A stretch of DNA of 64,000 nucleotides from Rattus norvegicus (Eukaryota; Chordata; Mammalia; Rodentia; Muridae), in assembly GCF_036323735.1 (NCBI RefSeq), contig NC_086028.1, positions 43,320,501-43,384,500 on the forward strand, in the 5' to 3' direction. Under the pieces are notes generated by a model. That model had not been told where the DNA came from, did not search any database, and saw only the letters and a list, made by a program, of their open reading frames with translations. The translations under genes and the position numbers were made by a program. Below, piece by piece: positions 57,197 to 64,000 of this stretch (position 1 is the first letter of the stretch; each line of letters opens with the position of its first letter).

Positions 57197-58057
57197 TTTC
57201 TTTATTTCTTCCTTGACCAGGTTATCATTGAGTAGAGCATTGTTCAATTTCCATGTATATGTGGGCATTCTTCCCTTATTGCTATTGAAGACTAGTTTTT
57301 GGCTGTGGTGGTCTGATAGCACGCATGGGATTATTTCTATCTTTCTGTACCTGTTGAGGCCCGTTTTTTGACCGATTATATGGTCAATTTTGGAGAAAGT
57401 ACCATGAGGAGCTGAGAAGAAGGTATATCCTTTTGCTTTAGGATAGAATGTTCTATAAATACCTGTTAAGTCCATTTGGCTCATGACTTCTCTTAGTCTG
57501 TCTACGTCTCTGTTTAATTTCTGTTTCCATGATCTATCCATTGATGAGAGTGGGGTGTTTAAATCTCCTACTATTATTGTGTGAGGTGCAATGTGTGTTT
57601 TGAGCTTTAGTAAGGTTTCTTTTACGTATGTAGGTGCCCTTGCATTTGGGGCATAGATATTTAGGATTGAGAGTTCATCTTGGTGGATTTTTCCTTTGAT
57701 GAATATGAAGTGTCCTTCCTTATCTTTTTTGATGACTTTTAGTTGAAAATTGATTTTATTTGTTATTAGAATGGCTACTCCAGCTTGCTTCTTCTGACCA
57801 TTTGCTTGGAAAGTTGTTTTCCAGCCTTTCACTCTGAGGTAGTGTCTGTCTTTGTCTCTGAGGTGTGTTTCCTGTAGGCAGCAGAATGCAGGGTCCTCGT
57901 TGCATATCCAATTTGTTAATCTATGTCTTTTTATTGGAGAGTTGAGGCCATTGATGTTGAGAGATATTAAGGAATAGTGATTATTGCTTCCTGTTATATT
58001 CATATTTGGATGTGAGGTTATGTTTGTGTGCTTTTCTTCTCTTTGTTTTGTTGCCAA
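57197..58057 (-). pseudogene. L1 ORF2, endonuclease part
   Basis: It starts MATKQREEKH at 58057 and holds the apurinic-type endonuclease domain: SLNINGLN near the start, QETHL (metal-binding glutamate), VGDLNTPLS and, near the end, SDHH. About 285 residues remain open before the frame runs into the ID SINE. It would nick DNA at TTTT/A-type sites for target-primed insertion. Confidence 0.92.
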
Positions 58058-58209
58058 GACGATTAGTTTCTTGCTTCTTCCAGGGTATAGCTTGCCTCCT
58101 TATGTTGGGCTTTACCATTTATTATTCTTTGTAGGGCTGGATTTGTAGAAAGATATTGTGTAAATTTGGTTTTGTCATGGAATATCTTGGTTTCTCCATC
58201 TATGTTAAT

Positions 58210-59184
58210 TTAGAGTTTTGCAGGATACAGTAACCTGGGCTGGCATTTGTGTTCTCTTAGGGTCTGTATGACATCAGTCCAGGATCTTCTGGCCTTCATA
58301 GTTTCTGGCGAGAAGTCTGGTGTGATTCTGATAGGTCTGCCTTTATATGTTACTTGACCTTTTTCCCTTACTGCTTTTAATATTCTTTCTTTATTTTGTG
58401 CGTTTGGTGTTTTGACTATTATGTTACGGGAGGTGTTTCTCTTCTGGTTCAATCTATTTGGAGTTCTGTAGGCTTCTTGTATGCCTATGGGTATCTCTTT
58501 TTTTAGGTTAGGGAAGTTTTCTTCTATGATTTTGTTGAAGATATTAACTGGTCCTTTGAGCTGGGAGTCTTCACTCTCTTCTATACCTATTATCCTTAGG
58601 TTTGATCTTCTCATTGAGTTCTGGGTTTCCTGTATGTTTTGGATCAGTAGCTTTTTCTGCTTTACATTATCTTTGACAGTTGAGTCAATGATTTCTATGG
58701 AATCTTCTGCTCCTGAGATTCTCTCTTCCATCTCTTGTATTCTGTTGGTGAAGCTTGTATCTACAGCTCCTTGTCTCTTCTTTTGGTTTTCTATATCCAG
58801 GGTTGTTTCCATGTGTTCTTTCTTGATTGCTTCTATTTCCATTTTTAATTCCTTCAACTGTTTGATTGTGTTTTCCTGGAATTCTTTCAGGGATTTTTGT
58901 GACTCCTCTCTATGGGCTTCTACTTGTTTATTGATGTTTTCCTGGAATTCTTTCAGGCATTTTTGTGATTCCTCTCTGTAGGCTTCTACTTGTAGTCTAA
59001 GGGAGTTCTTCACGTCTTTCTTGTAGTCCTCCAGCATCATGATCAAATATGATTTTGAAACTAGATCTTGCTTTTCTGGTGTGTTTGGATATTCCATGTT
59101 TGTTTTGATGGGAGAATTGGGCTCCGATGGTGCCATGTAGTCTTGGTTTCTGTTGCTTGGGTTCCTGTGCTTGCCTCTTGCCAT
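58210..59184 (-). pseudogene. L1 ORF1 with premature stop near its end
   Basis: The 324-residue frame starts MARGKHRNPSNRN. Residues about 60-130 form a coiled coil with two tandem 22-residue units (HREESQKSLKEFQENT type), the length-variable region of rodent L1. The RNA-recognition motif and C-terminal domain follow. It stops after LLYPAKL, where the plus-strand L1 at 5010-5160 continues for about 50 residues (the serine codon has become TAA), so the C-terminus is lost. Confidence 0.9.
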
Positions 59185-59957
59185 CAGATTATCTCTAGTG
59201 TTACTTTGTTCTGCTATTTCTGACAGTGGCTAGACTGTCCTATAAGCCTGTGTGTCAGGAGTGTTGTAGACCTGTTTTCCTGTTTTCTTTCAGCCAGTTA
59301 TGGGGACAGAGTGTTCTGCCTTTGGGCGTGTAGTTTTTCCTCTCTACAGGTCTTCAGCTGTTCCTGTGGGCCTGTGTCTTGAGTTCACCAGGCAGGTCAC
59401 TTGCAGCAGAAAATTTGGTCTTATCTGTGGTCCCGAGGCTCATGTTCGCTCGCGGGGTGCTGCCCAGGAGCTCTCTGTGGCAGCAGCAACCAGGAAGATC
59501 TGCGCCACCATTTCCGGGTGCTTCAGTGCACCAGGGTTCCAGATGGCGTTTGGTGTTTTCCTCTGGCATCCGAGATGTGTGTGCAGAGTGCAGTCTCTTC
59601 TGGTTTTCCAGGTGTGTCTGCCTCTCTGAAGGTTTAGCTCTCCCTCCCACGGGTTTTGGGTGTAGAGAACTGTTTATCCGGTCTGTTTCCTTCAGGTTCC
59701 GGTGGTGTCTCAGGCGCAGGCGTCCTGCCGCTCCCTGGCCCTCCCCCACAGGAACCCAGAGGCCTTATACCGTTTCCTCTTGGGCCAGGGATGTGGGCAG
59801 GGGTGGGCAGTGTTGGTGGTCTCTTACCCTGTGCAGCCTCAGGAGTGCCCACCTGACCAGGCGGTGAGGTCTCTCTCTCAAGGGGTCTGGGATCAGAGAG
59901 CTGCTGCGGGCTGGGATCCACGGGTGTGGGACTCCCGGTAAACACAGGAAGTGCCCC
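59185..59957 (-). promoter_or_regulatory. L1 5' UTR with internal promoter
   Basis: About 770 bp, clearly GC- and CpG-richer than its surroundings. It matches the 5' end of the L1 at 3370-4085. As the L1 5' UTR it would carry an internal RNA polymerase II promoter directed leftward (minus). Frames on both strands here are by-products of the high GC content. Confidence 0.8.
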
Positions 59958-59967
59958 GGTAATACAT

Positions 59968-62900
59968 ATTTTTATGATTTCTATTGGCTATTTAACTACT
60001 AAAGATGGCTTAAATATTTGATATTTATATTTAGTATTGAGAAATCTAGATTTGCTTTCTTTTTCTTTCTTTTTGATTTTTCTTTGTTCTTCTAAAGAAA
60101 ATTTGAGTTCAGAGGTACATACCCTAATTCAATTTTGGAATTTAACTTGTACTTATGGCCACAGTTAGTGTGATTTAGTAACAGCTATTGAAAGTATTGC
60201 AAACTCACCGCTTATTAAGGTTTTTAGAGTGTGGCAAGCACGTCAACTTAATTTTTAGTTTGAAAATGTGGTTGGCAAAGGCCAAGCCCTATAAAGCTAA
60301 GGTGTGCAAATAGAATTGGCAGGCATTATTCATAGGCAACATACACTTGTTTATTTCAAAGTTACAACAACTTTTATGGCATGGTATACATTCAGTGTTT
60401 TCAAATAATGCATACTTTTGTTCTTATATGGTTTAAATTTTCAATTGTGGATGTAGAACCCATTTTCTCTATTATCCATTGCCCTCTTGCTGGACACCTA
60501 AGGTGGTTCCATGATTCAGCTGTAGTGGACAGCACCAGGACAAACACTGATGTACTCTTATCTCTGTCCTGTGTTGACTTAGAGGCCAGCAGGGAAATAG
60601 GAAGAAGTTATCAAATGATTGATCTTTAAATTCTATTCCTTTTGTTTGTGTGTGTATGGTGTGTATGTGTGTTTGCATATATGAGTGGGCACATGTATGT
60701 GAGCGTGTATGCATTCTTGTGCATATGGCTGCTCAAGATTCAGAGCTGATATCTTTCTCAGCTATTTGAGAAAGTCCACTGGTTATTTGAAACTGGGGCA
60801 ATGACTGATGTGGTTTCCTTGGTGAATGGGGGACCTGGCTTCTGTTAAACAGAATAGGCAGGGAGCCAGCAGTAGCCAGAACAGATGATATTTTTTAAAT
60901 GTCCAAACTAAAGTCCACTACAGTTTCTGACTAGACTCACAAACGCCTCCATCTACTGAACTCCTTTGTTTTCAATGGCTGAACATGAGAGCATTGGGCT
61001 CAGGGCGATGTGGGTGTAGAACTATTTGTATTTTTAGGTGAAATAGTTAAATATAAGAAGAAAGAGGCAGTGTCTGGTTATGGAAAGGAGCTGACATGTG
61101 ATGACCTTTCAAACATGAGGTTTGTGATGAGAAGGGGCCTTGACACTGTGAGGTCTTGAGATGGAAGCATTAAGAGGAATAGCACATCATCTTTAAATGA
61201 TTTATTTATGTCCACAGTAATCTATGAGATCTGATGTCTCATGAATTTGCATTCTAATTCCCCCCTCAGCCCAAGTAATAGTTGGTACATGGTGAAAGGA
61301 CAATTCTGCTAGGAAGGAAGTAAACAAGATACCATGTTGTTGTCTGACATCTTCTACAAGGTTTATTTTTATTTATAACTGTGGTCTGGTATAAAACCAG
61401 TGCAAAAGATGAAATCAAACTACAACTAAGGAATAGGAGTTGCAAAAATTTAGAAACTGAAGAACAATCTTCCTTAAAATCAGAACTATTCACTCAATAT
61501 GAAATTACTGCTATATAGCCTATATGCACAGGAGAATATAAAGTAAACAAGAAAGTAAATTATTTCAAATATTGTAAGTAGAAGAACAGAGAGGAAACAT
61601 GCAGGAAGCTTGGTTGAATGATGATTCCAGTTCTGTTTGATCCAGAAACCTATTTCTCTCATTTGCTGCTATTGCTTTCTTCAACTTCACTGTCTTCTCT
61701 CTAATTTAGCTTCAGGAATGACACTCCTGTAACATGTCACATGTAAATGCCATGTGAGATCCAGAAAGTGGAAGCAAGTCAGACCCAGATCAGAATGGCT
61801 GCACTAGATACCACTCTGAAAGACTACTGTCCTGTTCATCTAGACGCCTGTGAATGGGCTTCTTCACCACAGGCCATAAGACAGTATTTGGCCTCCTTAT
61901 GCATGAAGGTTTATGCTTGGCAAACACGGGACACTGTGCTGAGGCTCTCAGAGAACAATGCCAAACATGTTAAAGATTCTGCATTTGGCAAACTGATTGG
62001 AGGTCCTGTGAACATGGAGCTTTGGAACATCACAGAGACAGAGCCCATTTACCCCAGGTTGTCTAAACTGCCATTAGGAGTCAATCGTTGTCCATTTTGG
62101 TTTCTGCCAGCATGTCTGTGACGAGCAGATGAGACATCTTTGGAGTGTATTGGCTTCTCAGAATGCTAGCTTCCCTGACTCTAAAAGCTTTCCATGTCAC
62201 CAGACATCATCTAAGAACCACAGCTGAGAGTATCCCAGTTTGCTACCACCCGAATCCTGAGGTTTCCACAAGTGTAGTTGAAAATGCCTTGAGGTATGGT
62301 TTATGACTTGTTTGTGCTTTGTAACAGCCCATGAGACTTTGAAATAAGTCATTGGGGGAAACATGAACTGAGGTTCCTGGGCTGCGGTCATTCATATTTG
62401 GCTCAAGAATAAGCGATTCAGCATTTCCATTGAATAGAAGCTATGTTTGGTTTTATGCAATATATCCATACGCAAGCGCAAATACACTGACAAGTTGAAA
62501 CCCTTGGACCAAATTGTAGTAACCAAATTTAAATCTCTCTGAAACATTATTTTTACTATATCACAGTACAGGAACTGAAGGGAGAAAACTGTATCTTTCT
62601 CTTAATTTTACGTAATTTTAATTTTACATTAATTACCAAGAGGATACACAGAATTATTTCAATATGCCAATGCTCTTAGTCACTACTGGTTAACATTGTT
62701 AAACACTGTTCTTCTGTCTTACTCTATCTTTTATCAGTTGAACACTTCACGACCATTTATTTTTCAATATGACATAACATCAAGTGGTAAGACTTTTTTC
62801 CCAGGAAATTACACCGTCATTATCAACTTCATAAAATGTAACAATGGCACAACTCAAATAAGATTTCTGAATGGACAAGAAGTATATCAATGAAGAAAAT

Positions 62901-63030
62901 TTATGAATAAAGAAATAGTTCTAAAAAAATGATGAATATGAAATGAGACATGAAGGATCATGAATAACCTTAGCATGAGACTGGGATCAACAGATGCATA
63001 GAGACAAGCTAAAGGAATATGCATTCTGGA
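59968..63030 (-). other. 3' flank of OR D (conserved module sequence)
   Basis: No gene is seen. It is homologous to the flanks of B and C, and closest to B over about 61020-61480. The frame 61747-62121 is the counterpart of 21574-21837 and 34599-34862, with different ends. A minus-strand AATAAA at 62756-62761, about 270 nt past the OR stop, is a possible polyadenylation signal. Confidence 0.7.
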
Positions 63031-63993
63031 TTACTTTACAATTTCTTGGAAGAGGGTGCTTACACCCAACCATTTCCTCATAGCCTCAGTGACATTCTTA
63101 TTCCTAAAACTATATATTAGTGGGTTCAACAGAGGTGTGAGTATGGTGTAAAACACAGACACCACCATGTTCTTCTCAGGAGTGTGGAACGAGTTAGGTA
63201 GCATATAGGTATAGACAGCAGCTCCATAGAAGAGGATGACCACAGTCATGTGGGAGGAGCAGGTTGCAAGAGCCTTCTTCCTACCCTCTGCTGAGTTCAT
63301 CCTGAGAACAGTGAGGAAGATGGATGAGTAGGATCCTGAAATGACTGTCACAGGGATGAGAAGCATGAGCACACAGCACACATACATGAGGGTCTCATAA
63401 AGCCAGGTGTCTGAGCAGGAGAGCTTTGTCACAGCAGGAACCTCACAGAAGAAGTGATGGATCTCCCGCGATCCACAGAATGGGAATGTCATAGTGACAG
63501 GGGTGAACATGAAGCCATCCAAGAATCCGAGGAGCCAACAGAGAGATAACAGGAGGAGACACACCCTGTAGTTCATGAGGACATGATACCGGAGTGGATG
63601 GCAGATGGCCACATAGCGGTCATAAGACATGGCAGCCAGAAGCAAACATTCTGAACCTGCTAGTGTCAGGTAGAGGAACATCTGCATCCCACAGGCAGCA
63701 GCTGAGATCCTGTGGCTCCCCAGCACCTGGTCCATGAGCATCTTGGGGACAGTGACAGAAATGTACATGATGTCCATGAGGGACAGCTGGCTGATAAAAA
63801 AGTACATGGGTGTGTGAAGGTGGGTGTCAGAGAGTATCAACAGGATCAGGAGGGCATTCCCAGACAAGGCAATCAGGAAAACCACAAATATTACCACAGC
63901 AAGCAGGGCAGGGTATTTGCACTGACTGAAGAATCCTACCAGAGTGAAATCTGATTGCCCAGTGTAGTTGTTGATCCAGGAGGTGAGGTCCAT
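63031..63993 (-). CDS. Olfactory receptor D, OR2T-like, intact
   Basis: A complete 320-residue receptor with the OR motifs at the same residue numbers as gene B. Distinctive changes are C25 (SQCKYP), F22, I75 (LMDIMYI), Y142 (MNYRVC), F157 (LLGFLDG) and H179 (REIHHF). The C-terminus ends FQEIVK as in C. It carries P186, S194, A258, V260 and N275, which pair it with gene B. Only 7 nt upstream of the ATG are in the window (GACACAC on minus), consistent with the same 9-nt UTR and acceptor. Its promoter lies outside the window to the right. Confidence 0.95.
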   Translation of the reverse strand: MDLTSWINNYTGQSDFTLVGFFSQCKYPALLAVVIFVVFLIALSGNALLILLILSDTHLHTPMYFFISQLSLMDIMYISVTVPKMLMDQVLGSHRISAAACGMQMFLYLTLAGSECLLLAAMSYDRYVAICHPLRYHVLMNYRVCLLLLSLCWLLGFLDGFMFTPVTMTFPFCGSREIHHFFCEVPAVTKLSCSDTWLYETLMYVCCVLMLLIPVTVISGSYSSIFLTVLRMNSAEGRKKALATCSSHMTVVILFYGAAVYTYMLPNSFHTPEKNMVVSVFYTILTPLLNPLIYSFRNKNVTEAMRKWLGVSTLFQEIVK

Positions 63994-64000
63994 GTGTGTC

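Larger units (their letters stand above)
53356..59957 (-). mobile_element. Full-length young rat L1 with 10-bp target-site duplication
   Basis: About 6.6 kb, complete from 5' UTR (59185-59957) through ORF1 (58210-59184), ORF2 (54067-58057) and 3' UTR (53356-54066) with a poly-A tail at the left end. The duplication GGTAATACAT lies at 53346-53355 and 59958-59967. The unoccupied site is visible in modules B (about 19789) and C (about 32812), so insertion followed the duplications. It is inactivated by an ORF1 stop, an ID SINE within ORF2 and a one-base deletion in ORF2. The GC-rich 5' UTR would carry the internal promoter. Confidence 0.96.

Noticed and set aside
59300..59945. Several overlapping open frames on both strands
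   Set aside because: They lie in the GC-rich L1 5' UTR, where stops are rare by composition.

Overview
This is a vertebrate, specifically rodent, genomic window and almost certainly rat (Rattus). The evidence is tRNA-Ala-derived ID SINEs, B1 and B3 SINEs, rat-type L1 elements with G-rich 3' UTRs, a MaLR retrotransposon, long TG and TCTA microsatellites, and single-exon olfactory receptor (OR) reading frames. There is no operon structure, CRISPR array or other prokaryotic system.

The window is a tandem array of four OR paralogues, all on the minus strand and all most like the OR2T group. They are A (2036-2984, a pseudogene with one frameshift), B (22409-23371), C (35889-36851) and D (63031-63993). 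B, C and D are intact 320-residue receptors. Each gene sits in a repeating module. To its left is a conserved 3' flank. To its right is a conserved 5' flank with a splice acceptor 9 nt before the ATG, possible non-coding exons, and a short promoter-like block containing TGACGTCA. That 5' flank is seen for A, B and C; D's lies beyond the window. Neighbouring modules are separated by old minus-strand L1 copies at about 13.9-19.7, 28.9-32.7 and 46.5-53.3 kb. These are plausible substrates for the unequal crossovers that built the array.

Layout: 0-1.1 kb, endogenous retrovirus remnant; 1.1-3.4 kb, pseudogene A and flanks; 3.4-9.7 kb, degraded plus-strand L1; 10-10.5 kb, MaLR; 10.5-13.9 kb, 5' flank of A; 13.9-19.7 kb, old L1 with two younger L1 3' ends inside it; 19.7-27.7 kb, module B; 27.7-32.7 kb, L1 remnants; 32.7-43.9 kb, module C with several SINE/LINE insertions; 43.9-46.5 kb, microsatellite and SINEs; 46.5-53.3 kb, old near-full-length L1; 53.36-59.96 kb, a younger full-length L1 with a 10-bp target-site duplication and an ID SINE inside ORF2; 60-64 kb, 3' flank and gene D.

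The only host protein genes I can support are the ORs. They would act as odorant-sensing GPCRs in olfactory neurons, each transcribed separately. The most informative observations are paralogue-level: the A/C and B/D pairing of receptor residues, a roughly 390-bp near-identical patch between the A and B 5' flanks that suggests gene conversion, a conserved promoter-like block, and retrotransposon insertions whose empty sites are preserved in the sister modules.
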